NCBI RefSeq assembly: GCF_000349325.1
Contig: NC_020504.1
Coordinates: forward strand, 2,700,053 to 2,764,052
Reading direction: 5' to 3'
Length of the DNA: 64,000 nucleotides
DNA from: Streptomyces davaonensis JCM 4913
GTDB taxonomy: Bacteria > Actinomycetota > Actinomycetes > Streptomycetales > Streptomycetaceae
Below the pieces are notes generated by a model. The model saw only the letters and a program-made list of their open reading frames with translations. It ran no database searches and had not been told where the DNA came from. Both the position numbers and the translations under genes were made by a program. The stretch's first letter is position 1. Each line of letters begins with the position of its first letter. This document shows, in pieces, positions 36,538-45,650 of this stretch.

Positions 36538-37605
36538 TCAAGTGGTCTGGATGAGGTGTTCGGTTGTGATCCGTGGGTGGGGCAGGTGCTTGTAGACCTC
36601 ACGGGCGACGAACCGTTTCAGGCAGCGGATGATGTCCTTCTTGGTCATGCCTTCGGTAGTGCGTTTGGCGACGTAGTCCCTGGTCCGCTGGTCGTAGCGC
36701 ATCCGGACCAGCACGATGGTGTGCAGCGCCCTGTTGGCCTGGCGGTCGCCGCCGCGGTTGAGTCGGTGCCGGTTGGTGCGTCCCGAGGAGGCCGGGATTG
36801 GAGCGGCTCCGCACAAGTGCGCGAAGGACGCCTCCGACTTCAGGCGGTCGGGGTTGTCGCCCGCGCTGGTCAGCAGCTGGCCTGCGGTCTCCGGGCCGAC
36901 GCCGGGCAGAGCGATCAGGCGCGGTGCCGCCCGGGTGACCAGCGGCCCAAGGTCCGCATCCGCCTCGGCGATCTCCTCGCAGAGCAGCTGGTAGCGGCGA
37001 GCGAGCCGTCGCAGCGTGATCTTCGCCGCGCAGACCGGATCGGCAAGGTCACCTGCCGGGCGGGAACGAGCAAGGGTGTCGACCAGTTCGCCGGTGGCCA
37101 GGCCGCGCAGCCTCTCGCGCACCGTGGCAGGGGCGGTGACGATCAGCGTGCGGATCTGGTTGATGGCCTGGGTGCGGGCCTTGACCGCCGAGCTGCGGGC
37201 CACCCGCAGGGTGCGGATGGCCTCCACGATCCCGTCGCGGGTCTTCGGGATGCCCGAGGCCCGGCCCGACAGCACGGCGGTCGCGGCGGCGTAGGCGTCG
37301 ACGGGATCGGACTTGCCGTTGTCCCGCCTCGCTTTGCGATCGGGGCGGTCGACCTCGATGACCGTGACGCCGTTCGCAGTAAGGAAGCGGGCGGCTTCTG
37401 CTCCGTAGGCACCGGTACCTTCTAGGCCCACCACAAGGAGTTCACCGTGCGAGCACAGCCACTCCAGCATCTGCCGGTAGCCGTCCGGGGTGGTCTCGAA
37501 CGCCCGGGTGGCCAGGTGCCGGCCCACGGTGTCGATCACTGCGGCCTGGTGCAGGTCGGTGTGGGTGTCAATGCCGCCGATGACCGCTATCTCGTCTGCT
37601 GCCAT
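36538..37605 (-). CDS. IS110-family transposase (bridge-RNA-guided recombinase)
   Basis: 355 residues. N-terminal RuvC-like DEDD domain (GGIDTHTDLHQAAVIDTVGR; EGTGAYGAEAARFL; KSDPVDAYAAATAVLSG) and C-terminal transposase_20 domain (ALPGVGPETAGQLL; HLCGAAPIPASSGRTNRHRL, with the serine used as nucleophile in this family in the ASSG segment). Full length, no frameshift. Start ATG 37605 with GGA-rich site. The 235 bp before it encode the candidate bridge RNA. Confidence 0.95.
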   Translation of the reverse strand: MAADEIAVIGGIDTHTDLHQAAVIDTVGRHLATRAFETTPDGYRQMLEWLCSHGELLVVGLEGTGAYGAEAARFLTANGVTVIEVDRPDRKARRDNGKSDPVDAYAAATAVLSGRASGIPKTRDGIVEAIRTLRVARSSAVKARTQAINQIRTLIVTAPATVRERLRGLATGELVDTLARSRPAGDLADPVCAAKITLRRLARRYQLLCEEIAEADADLGPLVTRAAPRLIALPGVGPETAGQLLTSAGDNPDRLKSEASFAHLCGAAPIPASSGRTNRHRLNRGGDRQANRALHTIVLVRMRYDQRTRDYVAKRTTEGMTKKDIIRCLKRFVAREVYKHLPHPRITTEHLIQTT

Positions 37606-37639
37606 GCTGGAGCCTGCTGTCCTTCCGTACGACGCGTGA

Positions 37640-37838
37640 GGGAGAGCACGCGCCGGTCGGGCAGACGGACAAGACAGTGATGGGACCTTTGGCCGGGCTC
37701 CTATGAAGTCACAGACGCCCGACCGGCCACGCGCATAGCGGCTCCGCCCGGAAGGCCGACGATTCACGCCAAGGACAGCCGAAGCGCCAGTCAGTCCTTG
37801 AGTCAGACCCTCGGGCGGAGCCACAGCAATCATCACTG

Positions 37839-37840
<2 letters not shown>
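37640..37840 (-). ncRNA. Candidate bridge RNA of the IS110 element
   Basis: Read on the minus strand. First hairpin: GGCTCCGCCCG (37822-37812) pairs with CGGGCGGAGCC (37750-37740); inside it a smaller stem CAAGGAC/GTCCTTG (37800-37794 and 37776-37770) leaves an internal loop. Second hairpin: CCGGTCGGGC (37726-37717) pairs with GCCCGACCGG (37662-37653), with a 54-base loop holding ATAGGAGC (37704-37697) and CATCACTGTC (37682-37673). These two equal the element's far and near ends in the orientation expected of donor guides. The first loop shows weaker matches to the host flanks. RNA ends are approximate. Confidence 0.65.
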
Positions 37841-38498
<658 letters not shown>

Positions 38499-38515
38499 CT
38501 ATGTGGAGGTGCGCC

Positions 38516-38710
38516 ATGGGTGCCCACCAGACTTCGTGTTCGCTCACCGCCCCGCACGCCGCGGTCGTCGTCGCCGCCCATCCCGAGCAGGGGTGGAGCC
38601 TGCTGTGCGACGGCACGATCGTCTTCGACGACTCCGGGGAGCTGCTGCCGGACGGGCGGGTCGTCGCCCCGCACCGCGTGCCGGTCCGCCCCCTGGTGAT
38701 GGCGGCCTGA
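38516..38710 (+). CDS. DUF5999-like small protein
   Basis: 64 residues (MGAHQTSCSLTAPHAAVV...), of a small Streptomyces family with function unknown; pattern SLLCDGTIVFDDSGELLPDG is typical. Perfect GGAGGTGC site before the ATG. Lone gene; divergent from no clear partner and convergent to the RidA gene. Confidence 0.8.
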   Translation: MGAHQTSCSLTAPHAAVVVAAHPEQGWSLLCDGTIVFDDSGELLPDGRVVAPHRVPVRPLVMAA

Positions 38711-38717
38711 AACCCCG

Positions 38718-39116
38718 TTACGGCAGCACCGCGAAGCCGTCCAGTTCCACCAGTGCCTGGTGGTCCCACAGGCGGACCACCTCCAGCACGGCCATCGCCG
38801 GGTAGTCCCGGCCCGCCAGCCGCCGCCAGATGACGCCCAGTTCGGGGGCGTGCGTGCGGTAGGCCGCGACATCCGTGGCGTACACCGTGACCCTGGCCAG
38901 GTCGGCCGGGGTGGCGCCGGCCGCGCGCAGGGCCGTGAGCAGGTTGGTGAGGGCCTGCTCGAACTGCTCGGGGAGGGTTTCTCCCACGACCTTGCCGTCG
39001 GCGTCGAGAGCCGTCTGGCCCGCCAGGAACACCAGCCGGGTGCCGGTGGCGACCACCGCGTGCGAGAAGCCCGTGGGCGGGGAGAGTTCGGGCGGGTTGA
39101 CTCGCTCGGCGGTCAT
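38718..39116 (-). CDS. RidA-family protein (enamine/imine deaminase)
   Basis: 132 residues of the YjgF/YER057c/RidA family (LVFLAGQTALDADGKVVG; ALRAAGATPADLARVTVYAT; PAMAVLEVVRL). RidA proteins hydrolyse reactive enamines and imines. ATG 39116 overlaps the acyl-CoA dehydrogenase stop, so they are translationally coupled. In an aminobenzoyl-CoA type pathway the dearomatised product is an enamine, so RidA could release its ammonia (inference). Confidence 0.85.
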   Translation of the reverse strand: MTAERVNPPELSPPTGFSHAVVATGTRLVFLAGQTALDADGKVVGETLPEQFEQALTNLLTALRAAGATPADLARVTVYATDVAAYRTHAPELGVIWRRLAGRDYPAMAVLEVVRLWDHQALVELDGFAVLP

Positions 39117-40243
39117 CCTGAGTCCTCCAGTTCGGCGTACAACTCCTTGGCGATGATGCCGCGTTGGACCTCGCTCGCGCCCTCGTAGATGCGCGGGGCG
39201 CGGACCTCGCGGTACAGGTGCTCCAGCAGATGACCGCGGCGCAGGGCCCGCGCTCCGTGCAACTGGACGGCCTGGTCGACGACATGCTGCGCCGTCTCGG
39301 TGGCCAACAGCTTCGCCATCGCCGAGCGCCGGGGGACGTCCGGGGCGCCTTCGTCGTACGCAGTCGCCGCCGCGTAGACCATCAGCCGGGCCGCCTCCGT
39401 GCGCAGGGCCATGTCGGCGACCTGGTGGGCGACCGTCTGAAGGTCCCTCAACTTGCCGCCGAACGCGTCCCGTCGGGATGTGTGGGCGAGCGTCGCGTCC
39501 AACGCCGCCTGGGCCATGCCGACCGCGAAGGCGCCGACGCTGGGGCGGAAGAGGTTCAGGGTGCCCATCGCGACCCGGAAGCCTCGGTCGGGTTGGCCGA
39601 GGAGGTCGGCGGCCGTCACCGGGACCGCGTCGAAGGTCAGGGTGCCGATGGGGTGCGGGGAGAGCAGGTCGAGGGGGGTGCCGGTCAGGCCGGGGCGGTC
39701 GGCCGGGACCAGGAACGCGGTCACTCCCCGGGAGCCGGCGCCCGGGGTCGTCCGCGCGAAGACCGTGTAGAAGTCGGCGTCGGGGGCGTTCGAGATCCAG
39801 CACTTCTCGCCGGTGAGGCGCCAGGCGGACGGGCCGTCGGGCTCGGCGGCCAGGGACAGGGCCGCCGCGTCCGAGCCCGCCCCCGGCTCGCTCAGTGCGA
39901 ACGCGGCCACCGCCCGGCCCTCGCCGACCCGGGGCAGCCAGTGCGCGCGCTGTTCCGGGGTGCCGTGGGCGTGCACCGGGTGGGCACCCAGGCCCTGGAG
40001 GGCGAGCGCGGTCTCCGCCTCGGTGCAGGCGTAGGCCAGGGACTCGCGCATCAGGCAGAGGTCCAGGGCGCCGGAGGTGAACAGGCGAGGCAGCAGGCCG
40101 AGGGCGCCCAGTTCGGCGACGAGCGGCCGGTTGACCTGGCCGGGCTCGCCCTTCTCGGCCAGCGGGCGCAGCCGCTCGGCGGCCAGCCGACGCAGTTCGG
40201 CACACCAGGCGGTCTGTTCCGGTTCGAGTGAGAATGCGGGCAT
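39113..40243 (-). CDS. Acyl-CoA dehydrogenase
   Basis: 376 residues, FAD-dependent. Motifs: ALSEPGAGSDAAAL, TGEKCWISNAPDADF, and C-terminal QLHGARALRRGHLLEHLYRE, YEGASEVQRGIIAKELY; the catalytic base Glu is in YEGASE. Start ATG 40243 with GAGAGGA. First gene of a leftward pair with RidA, divergent from the aryl-CoA ligase. Likely oxidises a cyclic acyl-CoA intermediate of the aromatic pathway. Confidence 0.9.
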   Translation of the reverse strand: MPAFSLEPEQTAWCAELRRLAAERLRPLAEKGEPGQVNRPLVAELGALGLLPRLFTSGALDLCLMRESLAYACTEAETALALQGLGAHPVHAHGTPEQRAHWLPRVGEGRAVAAFALSEPGAGSDAAALSLAAEPDGPSAWRLTGEKCWISNAPDADFYTVFARTTPGAGSRGVTAFLVPADRPGLTGTPLDLLSPHPIGTLTFDAVPVTAADLLGQPDRGFRVAMGTLNLFRPSVGAFAVGMAQAALDATLAHTSRRDAFGGKLRDLQTVAHQVADMALRTEAARLMVYAAATAYDEGAPDVPRRSAMAKLLATETAQHVVDQAVQLHGARALRRGHLLEHLYREVRAPRIYEGASEVQRGIIAKELYAELEDSG

Positions 40244-40336
40244 CGCCGTCCTCTCTCCCCGCGGCTTGTCGAGGTGGCCGCAGAGCCGCTCACCCGACGG
40301 TATCGCGCACAGTTGACTGCCGTCACCAACACGATA

Positions 40337-40372
40337 CGCTCGACGAGCGAGCCCACCAGGGAGCCCACCAGG
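40337..40372. promoter_or_regulatory. Palindrome and 12-bp tandem repeat in the ligase promoter region
   Basis: CGCTCG-A-CGAGCG (40337-40349) overlaps a possible promoter (TTGACT before it). Next comes GAGCCCACCAGG twice in tandem (40349-40360, 40361-40372). May include the PaaX-type regulator's site. Confidence 0.4.
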
Positions 40373-40389
40373 CAAGGGGGCGCACCGCC

Positions 40390-41994
40390 ATGAACCACTC
40401 GGCGCATCTCGACACCTTCGCGCGGGACCACCTCCCGCCGTCCGACCAGTGGCCCGAGCTCAGCTTCGACCTGCCGGAGCTGCACTACCCCGAACGGCTG
40501 AACTGCGCCGCCGAGCTGCTGCACGGCCCCCCGGACGACCGCCCGGCGTTCCGCACCCCGGCGGGCCCGGCCTGGACCTACGGCGAGCTGCGCGCCCGCG
40601 TCGACCGGCTGGCGCATCTGCTGACCGACGACCTCGGGGTGGTCCCGGGCAACCGGGTGCTGTTGCGCGGCCCGACCACCCCGTGGCTCGCGGCCTGCTG
40701 GCTCGCGGTGCTGAAGGCGGGCGCGGTCGCGGTGACCGTGCTGGCCCAGCAGCGCCCGCACGAGCTGCGGACGATGTGCGAGATAGCCGAGGTGGGCCAC
40801 GCCCTGTGCGACATCCGCGCCGTCGACGACCTCGCCAAGGCGGAGATACCGGGCCTGCGGATCGCCACGTACGGCGGTGACTCCCCGGACGACCTGCTGC
40901 GCCGGGCGGCGCCGAGCACGCCGTACCCGGCCGTGGACACCGCCTCCGACGACGTGGCGCTGATCGCCTTCACCTCCGGGACCACCGGACGGCCCAAGGG
41001 CTGTATGCACTTCCACCGTGATGTGTTGGCGATAGCGGACACCTTCTCCAAATATGTGCTCCAGCCACATGTGGGCGATGTCTTCGCGGGCAGTCCCCCG
41101 CTCGGCTTCACCTTCGGGCTCGGCGGGCTCGTCGTCTTCCCGCTGCGCGCCGGGGCGAGCGCGCTGCTGCTCGAACAGGCCGGTCCCAAGCAACTGTTGC
41201 CGGCCGTCGCCGAGCACCGGGTGACCGTGCTGTTCACCGCGCCGACCGCCTATCGCGCGATGCTCGGCGAGCTGGACGAGTACGACGTCTCCTCGCTGCG
41301 CCGCTGTGTCTCGGCCGGGGAGAACCTGCCCGCGGCCACCTGGCGGGCCTGGCACGAGCGGACCGGGCTGCGGATCATCAACGGCATCGGCGCCACCGAG
41401 CTGCTGCACATCTTCGTCTCCGCCGCCGACGAGCACATCCGCCCCGGCACCACCGGGGTCCCGGTCCCCGGCTGGCACGCGCGCGTGGTCGACGCCGACG
41501 GCCGGGAGAAGCCCGACGGGGAGCCGGGGCTGCTCGCGGTGCGCGGACCGGTCGGCTGCCGCTATCTCGCCGACCCGCGGCAGCGGGAGTACGTGCGGCA
41601 CGGCTGGAACATCACCGGCGACACCTACGTCCGGGAGAGTGACGGCTATTTCCGTTACATCGCCCGCGCGGACGACATGATCATCTCGGCCGGGTACAAC
41701 ATCGCGGGTCCCGAGGTCGAGGAGGCCCTGCTGCGCCACCCGGACGTGGTGGAGACCGCCGTCGTGGGCCGTCCCGACGCGGCGCGCGGCCAGATCGTGA
41801 TGGCGTTCACGGTGCTCAGGCCGGGCGCCCGGCGCGACGCGGAGGCGCTGCGGGCCTTCGTACGGACGGAACTCGCGCCGTACAAGTGCCCGCGCGAGAT
41901 CGTCTTCCTCGACGCGCTGCCGCGCACGGCGACCGGAAAGCTCCAGCGGTTCAAGCTGCGGGTGGCGGCCGATGCCGGGGGTGACCGGCAGTGA
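40390..41994 (+). CDS. Benzoate-CoA ligase family protein (2-aminobenzoate- or salicylate-CoA ligase)
   Basis: 534 residues, ANL superfamily. ATP/AMP motif FTSGTTGRPKGCMHFHRD, NGIGATELLHIF, and C-terminal catalytic Lys in PRTATGKLQRFKL. Resemblance is to the benzoate/2-aminobenzoate-CoA ligase group. Activates an aromatic acid to its CoA thioester at the cost of ATP. AAGGGGG precedes ATG 40390. Followed 15 bp later by the PaaX-type regulator. Substrate inferred from the fused monooxygenase/reductase in the cluster. Confidence 0.88.
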   Translation: MNHSAHLDTFARDHLPPSDQWPELSFDLPELHYPERLNCAAELLHGPPDDRPAFRTPAGPAWTYGELRARVDRLAHLLTDDLGVVPGNRVLLRGPTTPWLAACWLAVLKAGAVAVTVLAQQRPHELRTMCEIAEVGHALCDIRAVDDLAKAEIPGLRIATYGGDSPDDLLRRAAPSTPYPAVDTASDDVALIAFTSGTTGRPKGCMHFHRDVLAIADTFSKYVLQPHVGDVFAGSPPLGFTFGLGGLVVFPLRAGASALLLEQAGPKQLLPAVAEHRVTVLFTAPTAYRAMLGELDEYDVSSLRRCVSAGENLPAATWRAWHERTGLRIINGIGATELLHIFVSAADEHIRPGTTGVPVPGWHARVVDADGREKPDGEPGLLAVRGPVGCRYLADPRQREYVRHGWNITGDTYVRESDGYFRYIARADDMIISAGYNIAGPEVEEALLRHPDVVETAVVGRPDAARGQIVMAFTVLRPGARRDAEALRAFVRTELAPYKCPREIVFLDALPRTATGKLQRFKLRVAADAGGDRQ

Positions 41995-42009
41995 TGCCGA
42001 CGACCTAAG

Positions 42010-42822
42010 ATGATCAACGTGTCCGACCAGCATGCACCACGGTCTCTGATCGTCACGCTCTACGGCGCCTACGGCCGCCATGTGCCCGGCCCGGTGCCCG
42101 TCGCCGAGCTGATCCGGCTGCTGTCCGCGGTCGGCGTGGACGCTCCGTCCGTGCGCTCGTCGGTGTCCCGGCTCAAGAGACGCGGGCTGCTCGTGCCCGC
42201 CCGCACGGAGGACGGCGCGGCCGGGTACGAACTCTCTCCGGACGCCCGCCAGTTGCTCGACGACGGCGACCGCCGCATCTACGCCACCGCACCCCCCGAC
42301 GACGAGGGCTGGGTGCTCGCGGTGTTCTCCGTACCGGAGTCGGAGCGGCAGAAGCGGCATGTGCTGCGCTCCCGGCTGGCCGGCCTCGGCTTCGGCACCG
42401 CCGCCCCCGGCGTGTGGATCGCGCCCGCGCGGCTGTACGAGGAGACCCGGCACACCCTGGCCCGGCTGCGCCTGGAGGCGTACGTCGACTTCTTCCGCGG
42501 CGAGCACCTGGGCTTCACACCGACCGTGGAGGCCGTCACCCGCTGGTGGGACCTGGCGGCCGTCGCCAAGGAGCACGAGGCGTTCCTCGACCGCCACGCG
42601 CCCGTGCTGCACGACTGGGAGCAGCGCTCGGACACCCCGCCCGAGGAGGCGTACCGCGACTATCTCCTCGCCCTGGACTCCTGGCGCCACCTGCCCTACG
42701 TCGATCCCGGGCTGCCCGCCCGGCTGCTCCCCGAGGACTGGCCGGGCGTGCGGTCGGCGGCGGTGTTCCGGGCGCTGCACGAGCGGCTGCGGGACGCGGG
42801 GGCGGGGTTCGCCGGGCTCTGA
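42010..42822 (+). CDS. PaaX-family transcriptional regulator
   Basis: 270 residues. N-terminal winged helix (SLIVTLYGAYGRHVPGPVPV; SSVSRLKRRGLLV), central and C-terminal PaaX domains (WIAPARLYEE; DYLLALDSWRHLPYVDPGLP; LPEDWPG). PaaX-type repressors bind aryl-CoA thioesters and release their operators, which suits control of this ligase and the monooxygenase. GTG 42019 is an alternative start; neither has a clear RBS. Confidence 0.9.
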   Translation: MINVSDQHAPRSLIVTLYGAYGRHVPGPVPVAELIRLLSAVGVDAPSVRSSVSRLKRRGLLVPARTEDGAAGYELSPDARQLLDDGDRRIYATAPPDDEGWVLAVFSVPESERQKRHVLRSRLAGLGFGTAAPGVWIAPARLYEETRHTLARLRLEAYVDFFRGEHLGFTPTVEAVTRWWDLAAVAKEHEAFLDRHAPVLHDWEQRSDTPPEEAYRDYLLALDSWRHLPYVDPGLPARLLPEDWPGVRSAAVFRALHERLRDAGAGFAGL

Positions 42823-42916
42823 GACCGGCCGGGACCAGGGCCCGATCATGGCGTGATCCCGCCCACATCATGCGTCACTCAGACAACCCTCAGCTCGTTC
42901 CGTCCCTCTTCTCAGA

Positions 42917-42958
42917 TTCCTTACCTAGCGTGCTGCGAGTTGTATGCCGGGTAAGGAA
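42917..42958. promoter_or_regulatory. 9-bp inverted repeat upstream of cysC
   Basis: TTCCTTACC (42917-42925) and GGTAAGGAA (42950-42958) around 24 bases; the right arm abuts the cysC ribosome binding site. It could be a split operator or, if both arms are transcribed, a hairpin hiding the RBS. Confidence 0.45.
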
Positions 42959-42972
42959 GAGGACTGGTGCGC

Positions 42973-43524
42973 ATGACCACCACGGCAAGGGCTCAGGGAG
43001 CCACGATCTGGCTCACGGGACTGCCGAGCGCGGGCAAGACGACGATCGCCCGCCTGCTCGGGGACCGGCTGAAGGCCGAGGGACATCGCGTGGAGGTCCT
43101 CGACGGCGACGAGATACGCCGGTTCCTCTCCGCGGGCCTGGGCTTCTCCAAGGAGGACCGCAACACCAACGTGCAGCGCATCGGCCTGGTCTCCGAGGTG
43201 CTGGCCCGCAACGGCGTCCTGTCCGTGGTCCCGGTGATCGCCCCCTACGCCGACAGCCGCGAGGCCGTACGGGCCCGCCACGCGGTGAGCGGGACGCCGT
43301 ACGTCGAGGTGCATGTCGCCACTCCGGTCGAGGTGTGCAGCGAACGGGACGTGAAGGGGCTGTACGCCAAGCAGGCGTCGGGCGAGCTGTCCGGGCTGAC
43401 CGGCGTCGACGACCCCTACGAGCCGCCGGTGGACCCGGCACTGGTGCTGCGGACGCAGGAGCAGAGCCCGAGCGAGTCCGCGGACGCCGTGTACGCCGCG
43501 CTGGCGGAGCGGGGGCTGGTGTGA
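42973..43524 (+). CDS. cysC: Adenylylsulfate kinase
   Basis: 183 residues. P-loop GLPSAGKTT, then DGDEIRRFLSAGLGFSKEDR and the YVEVHVATPVEVCSERDVKGLY segment. Phosphorylates APS to PAPS in assimilatory sulfate activation. GTG 42967 is an alternative start. The stop overlaps the cysD start (GTGA). Confidence 0.95.
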   Translation: MTTTARAQGATIWLTGLPSAGKTTIARLLGDRLKAEGHRVEVLDGDEIRRFLSAGLGFSKEDRNTNVQRIGLVSEVLARNGVLSVVPVIAPYADSREAVRARHAVSGTPYVEVHVATPVEVCSERDVKGLYAKQASGELSGLTGVDDPYEPPVDPALVLRTQEQSPSESADAVYAALAERGLV

Positions 43525-44420
43525 GTTTCGGCCATTCTCATCTGGACGCGCTCGAGTCCGAGTCGGTGCACATCTTCCGCGAGGTGGCGGGCGAGTTCGA
43601 GCGGCCGGTGATCCTTTTCTCCGGCGGCAAGGACTCCATCGTCATGCTGCACCTGGCGCTGAAGGCGTTCGCGCCCGCGCCGGTGCCCTTCTCACTGCTG
43701 CACGTCGACACCGGGCACAACTTCCCCGAGGTGCTCGACTACCGGGACCGTGTGGTGGCGGCACATGGGCTGCGGCTCCATGTGGCGTCCGTACAGGACT
43801 ACATCGACCGGGGTGTGCTGCGCGAACGTGCCGACGGGACGCGGAATCCGCTCCAGACGGTGCCGCTCACGGAGAAGATCCAGGGCGAGCGCTTCGACGC
43901 GGTGTTCGGCGGCGGTCGCCGGGACGAGGAGAAGGCGCGGGCGAAGGAGCGGGTGTTCTCGCTGCGCGACGAGTTCTCGCAGTGGGACCCTCGGCAGCAG
44001 CGGCCCGAGCTGTGGAATCTGTACAACGGGCGGCACGCGCCTGGTGAGCATGTGCGGGTGTTCCCGCTGTCGAACTGGACCGAGCTGGACGTCTGGCAGT
44101 ACATCGCCCGTGAGGGCATCGAGCTGCCGGAGATCTACTACGCCCATCACCGTGAGGTGTTCGCGCGGGGCGGGATGTGGCTGACCGCGGGTGAGTGGGG
44201 CGGGCCCAAGGCCGGGGAGACCGTCGAGAAGCGACAGGTCCGCTATCGGACGGTCGGCGACATGTCCTGCACCGGCGCGGTGGACTCCGACGCCGACACC
44301 ATCGAGAAGGTGATCGCCGAGATCGCCGCGTCGCGACTGACCGAGCGAGGGGCGACCCGGGCGGACGACAAGCTGTCCGAGGCCGCGATGGAAGACCGTA
44401 AGCGCGAGGGGTACTTCTAA
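43521..44420 (+). CDS. cysD: Sulfate adenylyltransferase small subunit
   Basis: 299 residues, PP-motif ATP pyrophosphatase family: VILFSGGKDSIVMLHL, then HVDTGHNFPEVL, GGGRRDEEKARAKERVFS and the C-terminal DRKREGYF typical of CysD. Makes APS from ATP and sulfate together with CysN. Two bases separate it from cysN. Confidence 0.97.
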   Translation: MSFGHSHLDALESESVHIFREVAGEFERPVILFSGGKDSIVMLHLALKAFAPAPVPFSLLHVDTGHNFPEVLDYRDRVVAAHGLRLHVASVQDYIDRGVLRERADGTRNPLQTVPLTEKIQGERFDAVFGGGRRDEEKARAKERVFSLRDEFSQWDPRQQRPELWNLYNGRHAPGEHVRVFPLSNWTELDVWQYIAREGIELPEIYYAHHREVFARGGMWLTAGEWGGPKAGETVEKRQVRYRTVGDMSCTGAVDSDADTIEKVIAEIAASRLTERGATRADDKLSEAAMEDRKREGYF

Positions 44421-44422
44421 GC

Positions 44423-45628
44423 ATGAGCACCACCATCGACACCCTGAGGTTCGCGACGGCCGGTTCGGTCGACGACGGCAAGTCCACGCTGGTGGGGCGG
44501 TTGCTGCACGACTCGAAGTCGGTGCTGGCCGACCAGTTGGAGGCGGTGGAGCACGTCTCCCGGAACCGCGGGCAGGAGGCCCCCGACCTGGCTCTGCTGA
44601 CGGACGGTCTGCGGGCCGAGCGCGAGCAGGGCATCACGATCGATGTGGCCTACCGCTACTTCGCCACGCCGCGGCGCCGGTTCATCCTGGCCGACACCCC
44701 GGGCCATGTGCAGTACACGCGGAACATGGTCACCGGTGCCTCCACCGCCGAGTTGGCGATCATTCTCGTCGATGCCCGCAACGGGGTCGTCGAGCAGACC
44801 CGCCGCCATGCCGCCGTGGCCGCGCTCCTCCGTGTCCCCCACGTGGTCCTCGCCGTCAACAAGATGGACCTCGTCGGGTACGAGGAGCGGGAGTTCGAGC
44901 GGATCGTCGAGGACTTCGCCGGTCACGCGGCCGAGTTGGGACTGCCCGGCTTCACCCCGATCCCGGTGTCGGCGCTCGTCGGGGACAACGTGGTGGACCG
45001 CTCGACGACCATGGACTGGTACCGGGGTCCCGCGCTGCTGGACTTCCTGGAGGAGGTCCCGGTCGGGGTCGAGGCGGCGGACGCCCCGGCCCGCTTCCCG
45101 GTGCAGTACGTCATCCGGGACGGCGAAGTCCGGCACTACGCGGGCCAGTTGGTGTCGGGCGCGCTGCGGGTGGGTGACCGGGTCACGGTGCATCCGTCCG
45201 GGGAAACCTCGCAGATCACGGGGATCGACGTGCTCGGGCGGGAGGTCGAGACGGCGTACGCGCCGCAGTCGGTGAGCGTGCGCCTCGCGGACCAGCGGGA
45301 TGTGTCGCGCGGCGACCTGATCACCTCGGGGCTCGACGTACCGGCGCTCACCCGGGAGGTCCGGGCCGCGGTCTGCCATCTGGCCGACCGTCCGCTGAAG
45401 GTGGGCGACCGCGTCCTCGTACGCCACACCACGCGCACCGTGAAGGCGATCGTCCAGGACCTAGGCGGGGCGGAGTCGCTGACCGCGAACGACCTGGGCC
45501 GGATCTCGCTGCGTACGGCGGAGCCGCTGGCACTGGACGACTACGCGGTGTCCCGGCGCACGGGCGCCTTCATCGTGATCGACCCGACGGACGGCGCGAC
45601 GCTGACCGCCGGGATGGTGGAGCTGTAG
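44423..45628 (+). CDS. cysN: Sulfate adenylyltransferase large subunit (GTPase)
   Basis: 401 residues, EF-Tu-like GTPase: GSVDDGKSTL (G1), EREQGITIDVAYRYF (G2), DTPGHVQYTRNM (G3), NKMD (G4), then beta-barrel domains. Not fused to a CysC domain, in keeping with the separate cysC. GTP hydrolysis drives APS synthesis by CysD. Ends 22 bp from the convergent monooxygenase gene. No PAPS/APS reductase or sulfite reductase lies in the window. Confidence 0.96.
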   Translation: MSTTIDTLRFATAGSVDDGKSTLVGRLLHDSKSVLADQLEAVEHVSRNRGQEAPDLALLTDGLRAEREQGITIDVAYRYFATPRRRFILADTPGHVQYTRNMVTGASTAELAIILVDARNGVVEQTRRHAAVAALLRVPHVVLAVNKMDLVGYEEREFERIVEDFAGHAAELGLPGFTPIPVSALVGDNVVDRSTTMDWYRGPALLDFLEEVPVGVEAADAPARFPVQYVIRDGEVRHYAGQLVSGALRVGDRVTVHPSGETSQITGIDVLGREVETAYAPQSVSVRLADQRDVSRGDLITSGLDVPALTREVRAAVCHLADRPLKVGDRVLVRHTTRTVKAIVQDLGGAESLTANDLGRISLRTAEPLALDDYAVSRRTGAFIVIDPTDGATLTAGMVEL

Positions 45629-45650
45629 CCGGCACCACCCCTGGATGCCC

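Noticed and set aside
42917..42972. A known riboswitch before cysC
   Set aside because: Only a simple inverted repeat is present; no SAM, cobalamin or other known aptamer core was recognised.
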